Of a stretch of DNA of 64,000 nucleotides, positions 16,743 to 24,957 are shown one piece after another. The notes beneath the pieces are model-generated. The model saw only the letters and a list, made by a program, of their open reading frames with translations, was not told where the DNA came from and made no database searches. Numbering within the stretch: position 1 is the first letter of the stretch; each line of letters starts with the position of its first letter. Source of the DNA: Pseudobacter ginsenosidimutans (GTDB taxonomy: Bacteria; Bacteroidota; Bacteroidia; Chitinophagales; Chitinophagaceae); contig NZ_CP042431.1 in the NCBI RefSeq assembly GCF_007970185.1, positions 620,001-684,000 on the forward strand. The letters are read 5' to 3'. The position numbers and the translations under genes were made by a program.

Positions 16743-19151
16743 ATGATGAAAAAATCAGTTCTCATGATGACGCTGATCTTCATCTGCTCCCTGATCACAT
16801 TTGCAGCAGATGAAACAGGAATCATCAGAGGAAAAGTAACCACTTCAGACGGCAACCCTGCAGAAGCCGTTACGGTCACTTTCAAAGGAACCAAAAGATC
16901 AGCAGTAACAGACGAGTATGGCAATTTTGTAGTGCGTAACCTCGAACCAGGGAACTACACAATCGAGATCTCTTTCGTAGGTCATGAAACCTATCAGAAA
17001 GAAGTGACGGTAAAAGAAAAAGAAACCATCAATATCACCATCGAACTGCAGGTATCTTCCAAAGACCTGCAGGAAGTAATTGTGAGCGGCAACAAGATGA
17101 CGCGCACCAGCAGTGATTATGTATCAAAGATCAACCTTAAGAATACAGAGAACTCCCAGGTGTACACAACCATCACCGGCACATTGATGAAGCAACAGAT
17201 GGCATTTTCTGTGGACGATGTGATCCACAATTCTCCTGGTGTACAAACCATGTGGCAGGCCACCGGCCGTGGTGGCGATGGCGGCGCTTATTACAATATG
17301 CGCGGCTTCATCGTTCAAAGCCAGCTGAGGAATGGTATTTCCGGAAATATCACCAGCCGCGCCGATGCCGTGAACGTAGAACGTATCGAAGTGGTGAAAG
17401 GCCCATCCGCTACGCTCTTCGGCAGCACACTTTCTTCCTACGGTGGTTTGATCAACCGTGTTACCAAGAAAGCATACGACCATTTCGGTGGCGAAATTTC
17501 CTACGCAATGGGAAGCTATGGTTTCAACCGCGCTACTGTTGATATCAACACACCGCTGGACAAAGACAAAAAAGTTTTGCTCCGCACCAACGCGGCCTAT
17601 TATTCTGAAGGAGCATGGAGGGATTACGGGTTCAACAAAGGTTTTGTATTTGCTCCAACGCTTACCTACAAAGCCTCTGATCGTCTTTCTTTCAACTTCG
17701 ATGCAGAGATTTACAACTCCAGCAATGCATCAGAACCTTTTGTATTTTTCTATTCCCCCACAGACCAGCTGGGAGCACATAACCCCAAAGAACTCGGCAT
17801 AGACTATAAAAGGTCATATTCTTCCAATGATATTTTCCAGAAATCGAAAGTGGCTAATTTCTTTGGCCAGGCATCTTACAAAATATCAGACAAATGGACT
17901 TCACAAACCAATGTGAGTACTTCTTACAGTAACTCTGATGGTCCTTTTGCTTATTTCTACCTGGTGCCTAATACAGACCGTCCTGGTGCTGACTCCATGG
18001 TACGTGCCGTACAGTCTACAGCCAACAGTGACATGAATGTGTACGAAGTGCAGCAGAATTTTATCGGTGATTTCAAAACCGGCAAACTCAGGCATCGCGT
18101 ATTGGCCGGATTGGATTATCTCCACCAGAACTCCGATCAGATGTTCTATGGCGCCGATTTCGATATGATACCCAAGAACGGAGTGATCCCTACTTACGGT
18201 AATTTCAACAAGGATAACCTGAACAAAGTATTGCAGGATGGTTCCACCGTTTGGTATTATCCTGTAAGATTCCAGGCTTCCACTTACAGCGCATACGTAG
18301 GCGATGTAGTGAACATCACAGATTACGTGATCGCATCTGCAGCTGTTCGTGTAGACAGATATGATTACAGAGGCAATTTCGATCCAACAAAAGGCGGTTA
18401 TGAGGGTGGCTATGCACAAACATTCTTCTCTCCCCGTTTCGGACTGGTGATCCAACCCATTCCTGATGTAGTATCCATCTTCGGTAACTACCAGAATGGT
18501 TTCACCAATAAGCCCGGTGGTCCATATGTTGAAGAAGGAGAGCCCAGGAAGAGTTTCGATCCTGAGGAAGCAACGCAATTGGAAGGCGGAGTAAAAGTGA
18601 ACCTGCTCGGAGGCAAACTCACCAGCACCGTGAGCTATTACAATATCAAAGTAAAAAATGTATTGCGTGCTGATCCTATCCACCCCAACTTCTCGATCCA
18701 GAATGGAACCCAGAGAAGCCAGGGTTTCGAAGCGGAAGTAATTGCAAACCCCGTGAAAGGTCTGAACCTCGTACTCGGTTATGCTTATAACGATTCTAAA
18801 TTCCTGGAATCTGATGAAGGCGTGAAAGGCCGTCGTCCGGACGTTGCAGGGTCTCCCCACACATTCAATAGCTGGGTGAATTATACTTTCTCCGGAAAAC
18901 TCAAAGGCTTTGGCATCGGTGGCGGTGTTAGATATCAGAGCGATAATATGATCGTGAACAGTGTGGAGAACGGCGTATTCACGCTTCCTGAATTCACACT
19001 GGTAGACGCAACTATCTATTATGATCAGGCTAAATGGAGATTCGGCCTGAAATGTAATAACCTTACCAACCAGGAGTATTATATCGGTTACACTACCCTC
19101 AATCCTCAGCAACTGAGGACCATCATGGGAAGCGTTACCTTCAAGTTCTAA
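16743..19151 (+). CDS. TonB-dependent siderophore-type receptor with N-terminal CarboxypepD_reg-like domain
   Basis: An 802-residue outer-membrane receptor. A signal peptide (MMKKSVLMMTLIFICSLITFAA) is followed by a beta-sandwich domain (about 28-112: GIIRGKVTTSDGNPAEAVTV), a plug (VDDVIHNSPGV, YYNMRGF, VERIEVVKGPSATLFGS, GGLINRVTK) and a beta-barrel ending in aromatic MGSVTFKF. The plug and the C-terminal NLTNQEYYIGYTTLNPQQLRTIMGS resemble ferric-siderophore receptors (FhuA-like) rather than SusC. It stands alone with its own promoter-like element and a strong terminator. No partner SusD, sigma factor or siderophore genes adjoin it. The ligand is unknown; an iron chelate is most likely, an oligosaccharide cannot be excluded given the xylan locus next door. 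Confidence 0.87.
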   Translation: MMKKSVLMMTLIFICSLITFAADETGIIRGKVTTSDGNPAEAVTVTFKGTKRSAVTDEYGNFVVRNLEPGNYTIEISFVGHETYQKEVTVKEKETINITIELQVSSKDLQEVIVSGNKMTRTSSDYVSKINLKNTENSQVYTTITGTLMKQQMAFSVDDVIHNSPGVQTMWQATGRGGDGGAYYNMRGFIVQSQLRNGISGNITSRADAVNVERIEVVKGPSATLFGSTLSSYGGLINRVTKKAYDHFGGEISYAMGSYGFNRATVDINTPLDKDKKVLLRTNAAYYSEGAWRDYGFNKGFVFAPTLTYKASDRLSFNFDAEIYNSSNASEPFVFFYSPTDQLGAHNPKELGIDYKRSYSSNDIFQKSKVANFFGQASYKISDKWTSQTNVSTSYSNSDGPFAYFYLVPNTDRPGADSMVRAVQSTANSDMNVYEVQQNFIGDFKTGKLRHRVLAGLDYLHQNSDQMFYGADFDMIPKNGVIPTYGNFNKDNLNKVLQDGSTVWYYPVRFQASTYSAYVGDVVNITDYVIASAAVRVDRYDYRGNFDPTKGGYEGGYAQTFFSPRFGLVIQPIPDVVSIFGNYQNGFTNKPGGPYVEEGEPRKSFDPEEATQLEGGVKVNLLGGKLTSTVSYYNIKVKNVLRADPIHPNFSIQNGTQRSQGFEAEVIANPVKGLNLVLGYAYNDSKFLESDEGVKGRRPDVAGSPHTFNSWVNYTFSGKLKGFGIGGGVRYQSDNMIVNSVENGVFTLPEFTLVDATIYYDQAKWRFGLKCNNLTNQEYYIGYTTLNPQQLRTIMGSVTFKF

Positions 19152-19171
19152 TCCTTTTCATTTGTTATATA

Positions 19172-19199
19172 AAAGAGCCCGGGAATACCCGGGCTCTTT
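19172..19199 (+). terminator. Intrinsic terminator after the receptor gene
   Basis: A perfect 12-bp stem, AAAGAGCCCGGG (19172-19183) paired with CCCGGGCTCTTT (19188-19199), encloses an AATA loop 20 bases after the receptor stop. The T-rich 3' arm ends the stem. It separates the receptor from the NADH dehydrogenase gene. Confidence 0.85.
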
Positions 19200-19284
19200 G
19201 CTTTCAATATTTATTGGTAAATTTATGCCTGCCGGACAAGCCCCGCCGGCTAATAGCACTCCCCTTACCTCCCTGGCATAGTTT

Positions 19285-19292
19285 TATTTTTG
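19285..19292 (+). promoter_or_regulatory. Candidate -7 promoter element for the NADH dehydrogenase gene
   Basis: TATTTTTG matches TAnnTTTG exactly and lies 25 bases before ATG 19317. I find no clear TTTG element at the expected distance upstream, so the assignment rests on the -7 box only. Confidence 0.45.
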
Positions 19293-19316
19293 AACACGTA
19301 TATAAATCTTAATGAC

Positions 19317-20588
19317 ATGGCACAGGACATTCAGAAAGTTGTAGTTGTAGGAGGAGGATTTGCAGGGATCAATTTTGTAAAAAGGCTCGCCAATGACGAC
19401 CGGTTCCAGGTAACGCTGGTAGACAAGAACAATTATCATTTCTTCCCGCCCCTCTTGTACCAGGTGGCTTCTTCTTTCATCGAGCCTTCCAATATCAGTT
19501 ATCCTTTCCGCCGGATGTTCCAGAAAATGAGGAATTGCCGTTTTCATATGGGCAGTTTCCTGAAAGTGAATCCGGAGCAAAACACGATCGAAACCGATAC
19601 AGGAATTCTCTCATACGATATACTCGTTCTATCCGTAGGTGCTGAATCGAATTATTTCGGCATGACTAACGTGCAGCAACATGCGCTGCCGATGAAGAAT
19701 ATCGATGATGCGCTCGTTCTCCGCAACCAGCTCCTGCTGAATATGGAAGAAGCTGTCCGTTCTGCCGATCCGGATGAAAAGGCAAGATTATTGAATATCG
19801 TTATTTCCGGCGGAGGTCCTACCGGTGTGGAAGTGGCCGGTATGCTGGCCGAGATGGGCCGCTATATCCAGGCCAAGGAATATCCTGAGATCCGCGACCT
19901 CACATCGCATATCTATCTTATTGATGCCGGCCCCACTTTACTCGGCCCCATGAGCCCGAAGGCGCAGAAAGAAGCCACTGCACAACTCGAACGCCTGGGC
20001 GTTCATATCATTCTCAATAAAGCCGTGAAAGATTATGTAGATGGGAAAGTGATCCTGGCCGATGGCACGGCTATCGAAACTCATGCACTGATCTGGACCT
20101 CCGGCGTAACCGGCCGCACTTTACCCGGTATTCCCGCGGAATCGATCGGCCGCGGCAAGCGTCTGCTCGTAGACGCCAACAACAAAGTACTGAACACAAC
20201 CAATATCTATGCCCTTGGCGATATCTGTTTCCAAATCTCCGATCCAGCCTTTCCTAACGGTCATCCTCAGCTGGCGCAGGTTGCCATCCAGCAGGGAACA
20301 TTACTCGGAAAGAATCTCAAACGCGCGGCAGACGGACAAAAAATGCTCTCCTTCTTCTACAACGACAAAGGCTCCATGGCCATCATCTCCAAATACAAGG
20401 CCGTTGCCGACCTTCCCAAAACATTCCTGAAGGGATTCATTGCCTGGTTCATCTGGCTTTTCGTTCACATCATCCCGTTAGTAGGCTTCCGCAATAAGGT
20501 ATGGCTGGCCTTCTCCTGGATGTGGGCCTTCTTTACCAACAATCCAACGCTAAGACTAATCATCAGACCCAAAAAAGACAAAGCCTAA
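19317..20588 (+). CDS. ndh: Type II NADH:quinone oxidoreductase (NDH-2)
   Basis: A 424-residue flavoprotein that passes electrons from NADH to quinone without pumping protons. ATG 19317 (MAQDIQKVVVVGGGFAG) places the FAD-binding GxGxxG-type motif at the N-terminus. Further motifs are HFFPPLLYQVAS, the NADH-binding ISGGGPTGVEVAGMLAE, and NIYALGDIC, which contacts FAD. The C-terminus (FIAWFIWLFVHIIPLVGFRNK) is hydrophobic and would anchor the enzyme in the membrane, as in other NDH-2. It is monocistronic and convergent with pnkp, with the inverted repeat between them. An upstream TTG at 19290 is in frame but unlikely. Confidence 0.92.
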   Translation: MAQDIQKVVVVGGGFAGINFVKRLANDDRFQVTLVDKNNYHFFPPLLYQVASSFIEPSNISYPFRRMFQKMRNCRFHMGSFLKVNPEQNTIETDTGILSYDILVLSVGAESNYFGMTNVQQHALPMKNIDDALVLRNQLLLNMEEAVRSADPDEKARLLNIVISGGGPTGVEVAGMLAEMGRYIQAKEYPEIRDLTSHIYLIDAGPTLLGPMSPKAQKEATAQLERLGVHIILNKAVKDYVDGKVILADGTAIETHALIWTSGVTGRTLPGIPAESIGRGKRLLVDANNKVLNTTNIYALGDICFQISDPAFPNGHPQLAQVAIQQGTLLGKNLKRAADGQKMLSFFYNDKGSMAIISKYKAVADLPKTFLKGFIAWFIWLFVHIIPLVGFRNKVWLAFSWMWAFFTNNPTLRLIIRPKKDKA

Positions 20589-20638
20589 ATAACCTACTGC
20601 AAGCACAACCCACCCCACCCATCATAACCACTCACGCA

Positions 20639-20883
20639 GAAAGCAAACCAGTGGATCCCACATTAAGATTGCTACACCTCCCCGCTGCCCATCTGTTTTG
20701 GGTATATGCGAACAGGGCCTCCGAAACATAAGCGAAGAAGCCCGGCTCAGTTCCACAGCCCAACCAAACCAACCAACAGCCCAAAAACATCCACCCGCGT
20801 TGGTTTGTTTCGCAGCCCGGTTCGCATACACCCAAAACAGCAAGCACAAAAAACTACAATCGGGGATCCACAGGTTCGCTTTC
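20639..20883. repeat. Two-block inverted repeat between convergent ndh and pnkp
   Basis: Block 1: 20639-20659 is the reverse complement of 20863-20883 with 19 of 21 positions matching (GAAAGCRAACCWGTGGATCCC). Block 2: 20693-20727 is the reverse complement of 20807-20840 with about 31 matches and one indel (core GTTTTGGGTRTATGCGAAC). The sequences between the blocks (33 and 22 bases) and the central loop (about 79 bases) are unrelated. The right block 1 is the last coding part of pnkp (ESEPVDPRL); the left copy on the + strand would read ESKPVDPTL. It could be an inverted duplication, a dispersed repeat family, or a bidirectional transcription barrier. No transposase lies nearby. Confidence 0.75.
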
Positions 20884-23403
20884 CAGCGCCAACACACCAA
20901 ATACGCATTGGTGTACAGCTCGCAGCGGCATATGTTGGCAGAATCTTTCCAGTCCTTCCAAGCCCAGCGCAAACTCACGCAGCGCCAGTGAGCGTTTACC
21001 ATTAAGTCCACGATTCTTTAATCTGTTCATATTCTCCGGCAAAGTATATTCAGCTCCATAGATGATGCGGAGATATTCACGTCCACGCACTTTGATAGCA
21101 GGTTGGATCAGTCCTTTTGCATTGGTCTCAATAAAGTTCCAGGGTTTCACTACCATTCCTTCTCCACCACTGGCATTAAGCTGCAGCCACCAGTCAGTTG
21201 CCTGTTGAATACTGTTCTCAGCTTGCAAATCGGTCACTTTGTATTCAGTTGCGAGCAGGATGCCCGGATCCTGTGCGCAGATAGTGGCGATGGTATCCAT
21301 ATGCCAGCCATGATCCTTATCAAAATAGGTCTGGCCTTCTGCTGCGAGAATATGGAATGGTGCAATTTTGTAATCTTCCAGTTGTTCAACCGGCCAGCAA
21401 TATTGACGGTAAGCAGTGATAAAATTCTGTACGCTTGCCTGTTTTTCCTTATAGCGGCTTAGCAGTGCTTGTACATCTACGTGTGTACCTGCCTGTTGCA
21501 GTACCTGCATGGCAGCCTGCAGGGAACCCGTGGCCACAGCACCGACTGCTCCATATTGATTTTGCAATAGAGTTTGCGCTTTGCTGCTCCAGGGCATGAG
21601 CTCGGTATCCAGACAAACCCAATCTGTTTTGAATTGATCATAGAATCCCGCTGATTCAAGTGCTGTATTCAGTCTCTGCAATAAAGCCTGCTCAGTGACA
21701 GTATCAGTGAAGAACGCCCGTCCGGTTCTCGTATATATCACACCGGTAGCGTCCCCTGTAATACCAAAAGCTTTCTGAATGGCTTTCGCATTTCTTCCCA
21801 CGATCACCACAGCCCTTGATCCCATATGTTTCTTTTCACAGACCAGTTTCTGAATTCCTGCTTTTCTGAAATAATCGAATGCCTCGGTGGGGTATTCGAG
21901 ATAATCAGGCAGGCTGCTGGTTTCAGATGGACTCATTGTAGGGGGAAGATAGATAAGCCAGCGTGGATCTACAGCAAACCGGCTCATCACTTCAAGCGCC
22001 GTAATGGACTGCTCTTCACGAATAGTAATATTATGTCCGAGCCTGGTAGGAACGATCTGCTTTCCTGTGAAATCCGATATATCCAGCACATCATCCTGTT
22101 GTTGCTGCAGTGTAAGTGTAACCGGCGCCGGCGCGAGCGGACGCACGGGCTCGCTGTACACTTTTGCTGCCGGAACAGAAACCAATTCCTTTTCAGGATA
22201 GCGAAGGGCGGTCAACCTGCCGCCGAACACGCAACCTGTATCGATATCGATCGTATTGTTAAGCCATTGCGGTTCAGGCACGGGCGTATGACCATAAACT
22301 ACCATCGCTTTGCCTTTGTATTCAGCAGCCCAGTTGTAACGGATGGGCAAACCGAATTCATCTGTCTCTCCGGTTGTTTCTCCATACAACGCAAACTCAC
22401 GAACAGCGCCGGATCCGCGGCCCTGCATGGATTCTTTCATGCCCGCATGCGCTACTACCAGCTTGCCATCATCAAAAACATAATGGCTGATCAGTCCATC
22501 CACAAATTGCACGATCTCTTTCCGGAACTCATCGGACTCACCTGCCAGTTGCGCAACAGTAACTTCCAGTCCATGACGGACATGCACCTGCTTACCGGTG
22601 AGCCATCGTTTCAGTTTATCATCGTGGTTACCGGGCACGCACCAGGCAAGACCTGTTTTCACCATCGGCATGATCAGTTTCAGCACGCCGGGAGAATCTG
22701 GACCGCGATCCACCAGATCGCCGAGAAAGATTGGTTTTCTTCCTTCCGGATGAACCCAGTTATCATTTTCTTTTTGGTAGCCGAGTTTTTGCAACAGCAA
22801 AACCAGTTCATCAACACAGCCATGTATATCGCCGATGATATCAAATGGGCCGTGTACTGTTTTCTTATCGTTGTACAAAGGATCGCGGATGATGCCTTTG
22901 ATATTGTCTGTGTCTTCCACGCTCAGTTCAAATATCTGTCGAAAGCCTTCTCCTTTCAGATAGCGTAAGCTTCTGCGAAGTTGCGAGATCTGATGCGGGA
23001 TCACGTGCGGGCCAAGATCGCGATCCGGACGGACCTTGCTTCGTTGTGAGCAGATCTTTTCAGGCGTGTTCACTACGATGGCTACAGGCAGTACATGGTA
23101 TTCACGCGCCAGTTTGATCCAGTCCTTTCTGGCGCTTTCCTGCACGTTGGTGGCATCTACTACTGTGAGTAAGCCATTCTTCAATCTCTTAGCAACGATA
23201 TAGCGGGCCAGGTCAAATGCATCATTGGATGCAGACAGGCTGTTCTCATCATCGCTCACAATACCACGGCATTGATCGGAGCTGACGATCTCCGTTGGTT
23301 TGAAATGCTTCCGGGCGAAAGTTGATTTGCCGGAGCTGGAAGCCCCGATCAAAACTACCAGGGAAAGCCCTGGAATATGTATGTATTCTGCGTTGGATCG
23401 CAT
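20854..23403 (-). CDS. pnkp: Polynucleotide kinase-phosphatase-ligase Pnkp (RNA repair)
   Basis: An 849-residue three-module RNA repair enzyme, cytoplasmic. Module 1 is a 5'-polynucleotide kinase with P-loop GASSSGKST (20-28). Module 2, from about residue 185, is a binuclear metallophosphoesterase that removes 2',3'-phosphate ends (GDIHGC 191-196, then GDLVDRG and GNHDDK). Module 3 is a nucleotidyltransferase with the adenylation lysine Lys525 in KHMGSR, followed by VCLDTELMPWS and GGEGMVVKP. This order is that of the characterised Clostridium thermocellum Pnkp, whose ligase needs Hen1 to seal RNA. Hen1 is encoded 6 bases upstream. Together they would heal and seal tRNAs or other RNAs cut by ribotoxins. 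The last codons lie inside an inverted repeat. Confidence 0.95.
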   Translation of the reverse strand: MRSNAEYIHIPGLSLVVLIGASSSGKSTFARKHFKPTEIVSSDQCRGIVSDDENSLSASNDAFDLARYIVAKRLKNGLLTVVDATNVQESARKDWIKLAREYHVLPVAIVVNTPEKICSQRSKVRPDRDLGPHVIPHQISQLRRSLRYLKGEGFRQIFELSVEDTDNIKGIIRDPLYNDKKTVHGPFDIIGDIHGCVDELVLLLQKLGYQKENDNWVHPEGRKPIFLGDLVDRGPDSPGVLKLIMPMVKTGLAWCVPGNHDDKLKRWLTGKQVHVRHGLEVTVAQLAGESDEFRKEIVQFVDGLISHYVFDDGKLVVAHAGMKESMQGRGSGAVREFALYGETTGETDEFGLPIRYNWAAEYKGKAMVVYGHTPVPEPQWLNNTIDIDTGCVFGGRLTALRYPEKELVSVPAAKVYSEPVRPLAPAPVTLTLQQQQDDVLDISDFTGKQIVPTRLGHNITIREEQSITALEVMSRFAVDPRWLIYLPPTMSPSETSSLPDYLEYPTEAFDYFRKAGIQKLVCEKKHMGSRAVVIVGRNAKAIQKAFGITGDATGVIYTRTGRAFFTDTVTEQALLQRLNTALESAGFYDQFKTDWVCLDTELMPWSSKAQTLLQNQYGAVGAVATGSLQAAMQVLQQAGTHVDVQALLSRYKEKQASVQNFITAYRQYCWPVEQLEDYKIAPFHILAAEGQTYFDKDHGWHMDTIATICAQDPGILLATEYKVTDLQAENSIQQATDWWLQLNASGGEGMVVKPWNFIETNAKGLIQPAIKVRGREYLRIIYGAEYTLPENMNRLKNRGLNGKRSLALREFALGLEGLERFCQHMPLRAVHQCVFGVLALESEPVDPRL

Positions 23404-23409
23404 GAGGGA

Positions 23410-24792
23410 TTATTTGTTCTTTGAGAAAATAGCCATTTGCGTAAGTGCGCCTGCTTCAGGCTGTTCTTCACCCACGGCTTTGAAGCTGACATGGTACCCG
23501 TGTTCGGCAGCTACGCGGTTGCCCCAGTCGGAAAATTCCTGGCGTGTCCATTCGAAACGATGATCTGTATGCCGCATCGCATTTTCAGGCATGGATTCGA
23601 AAAGTACATTGTATTCCTTGTTGGGCGTTGTGATGATCACATATATCGGCTTTGTATAGCCGAAAATCACTTTTTCCATGGCAGCCAGCCTGGGTTCATC
23701 CAGGTGTTCGATCACTTCCACCAGTGCGGCGGCTTCGTATCCTTCCAGCCGTTGATCCCGGTACATGAGAGATCCCTGGATCAGGCCGAGCCTTGCACGC
23801 TGCCTGTCTGGCATCCTTTCAGTTTTCAGCCTGTCATTGGCAATACTGAGCGATCGATGACTCACATCCATACCCAATATTTTTTTGAACTGCTTTTGTT
23901 CAATCAGGAGTTTGAGCAGTTTACCTTCTCCGCAACCGAGGTCCGCTACAGAATGTGCGCCGGTGAGCAGCAGCTCATCGCAAACCGCCTGCAGGCGCTG
24001 ATCGTGCACGCGCAATTTAGGGGTATGCTCCGCTCCTTCAGTTGCATCTTCCTGTTCCTCGTCCTCCTCTTTCAATAACATGCTGAGGGCTTCATTGGTA
24101 AGACTGCTTTTATATTTGAGGTAACGTTTGGTGATCAGTTCGCGGGCGGGATGCGAAGGCAGCCAGTCCTTCCCTTTCTCCATCAGTTTTTCCACTTCAT
24201 GCTGCCCTACGAAATAATGCTTCTCGTTATCACAAACTGGAATGAGCAGGTAAAGATGCGACAGCAATTGCTGAATAGTGATAGTATTTGTCAACTGAAC
24301 TGAGTAGAACCGGCTAAGCCCCCATTCCGGGAATTTCGGATCAATAGGGTAACGGGAAGCAATAACTGTATAGCCCAGAGGTACAAACAAAGACCGCAGC
24401 AATTCCTCTCCTCCTGAAACGGGCAGACCGCTCAGCTGCACTTCCAGCGGGAACGGGATATCCACCAGTTCCGGCTTCAGCTGGCAACGGCCGCCCATGG
24501 CTGTACCAAAGGATTTGGCGATGGCGGCGCTCATGAGCGAACTGGCCACATAGGGGCGGTCGTTCACATATTGTTGCAATGCGAAATCGTTCTCGTTCTT
24601 TTTGCGGACGAGTCCCACGGGATCGATGTCCAGCAACAATGCGATGGTACATTTTTCGTCTGTGGATTCGGGATAGAATAAATGCGCGATGCCGGCAGAG
24701 ATCTCTACCTGCTGCACTTTACCGGGATGTTTGTGCAAGAGAAAGCTCAGGTCGGATGCAGGTCTTCGTGTAGTGCTGATAGTAAGTAACAT
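23410..24792 (-). CDS. hen1: 3'-terminal RNA ribose 2'-O-methyltransferase Hen1
   Basis: A 460-residue partner of Pnkp. The N-terminal half (about 1-235, MLLTISTTRRPASDLSFLLHKHP) corresponds to the domain that activates Pnkp's ligase in the known system. An acidic linker (KEEDEEQEDATEGAEH) precedes the methyltransferase, with the SAM motif VADLGCGEGKLL. Metal and RNA-end binding residues are Glu359, Glu362 and His363 (EVIEHLDEP) and His411 (HTDHRFEWTR), the Hen1 signature. It methylates the terminal 2'-OH at the break before sealing, so that the repaired RNA resists the same cut. It is the first gene of the operon; its promoter region carries a TATTTTTG element and a palindrome. Confidence 0.95.
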   Translation of the reverse strand: MLLTISTTRRPASDLSFLLHKHPGKVQQVEISAGIAHLFYPESTDEKCTIALLLDIDPVGLVRKKNENDFALQQYVNDRPYVASSLMSAAIAKSFGTAMGGRCQLKPELVDIPFPLEVQLSGLPVSGGEELLRSLFVPLGYTVIASRYPIDPKFPEWGLSRFYSVQLTNTITIQQLLSHLYLLIPVCDNEKHYFVGQHEVEKLMEKGKDWLPSHPARELITKRYLKYKSSLTNEALSMLLKEEDEEQEDATEGAEHTPKLRVHDQRLQAVCDELLLTGAHSVADLGCGEGKLLKLLIEQKQFKKILGMDVSHRSLSIANDRLKTERMPDRQRARLGLIQGSLMYRDQRLEGYEAAALVEVIEHLDEPRLAAMEKVIFGYTKPIYVIITTPNKEYNVLFESMPENAMRHTDHRFEWTRQEFSDWGNRVAAEHGYHVSFKAVGEEQPEAGALTQMAIFSKNK

Positions 24793-24815
24793 AAATAATT
24801 CCTGGTTGCCGGGAA

Positions 24816-24861
24816 AAAAGGGCCCTTTTCAAAAATAACTAAAAATCCTTATGAGTGGCAA
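24816..24861 (-). promoter_or_regulatory. hen1-pnkp promoter with palindromic operator candidate
   Basis: On the - strand, TTG (24861-24859), a 21-base spacer and TATTTTTG (24837-24830) resemble the Bacteroidota TTTG/TAnnTTTG promoter. The perfect 14-bp palindrome AAAAGGGCCCTTTT (24816-24829) follows directly, covering the expected transcription start. GGTTGCC (24804-24810) and GGCAACC (24857-24863) form a second inverted pair around it. A repressor site is inferred; no regulator gene adjoins. Confidence 0.55.
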
Positions 24862-24904
24862 CCGGGAAAGGATAGATGCAGATGGCAATACTGTTCCATA
24901 AAAA

Positions 24905-24926
24905 AGCCCCGGAAAAATCCGGGGCT
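24905..24926 (-). terminator. Intrinsic terminator of the FecR-SusC-SusD operon
   Basis: AGCCCCGGA (24905-24913) and TCCGGGGCT (24918-24926) form a perfect 9-bp stem with an AAAA loop on the + strand. Read on the - strand it is followed by a run of T (A run at 24899-24905 on +). It lies about 30 bases after the SusD stop and also shields the hen1 promoter. Confidence 0.85.
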
Positions 24927-24957
24927 GTACTTAAAAGAACTACATGAAAGAAGAATA

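Noticed and set aside
17901-19112. Long open frame (403 codons) on the - strand
   Set aside because: It is antisense to the siderophore-type receptor and its composition (many Ile, His, Cys) is that of a shadow frame.
20622-21011. Open frames on both strands across the ndh-pnkp gap
   Set aside because: They arise from the inverted repeat and the end of pnkp; no start signal and no similarity to a known protein beyond the duplicated Pnkp tail.
21826-22968. Long open frame (380 codons) on the + strand
   Set aside because: It lies fully antisense to pnkp, whose three modules are intact, and its translation is rich in His, Cys and Phe without any recognisable domain.
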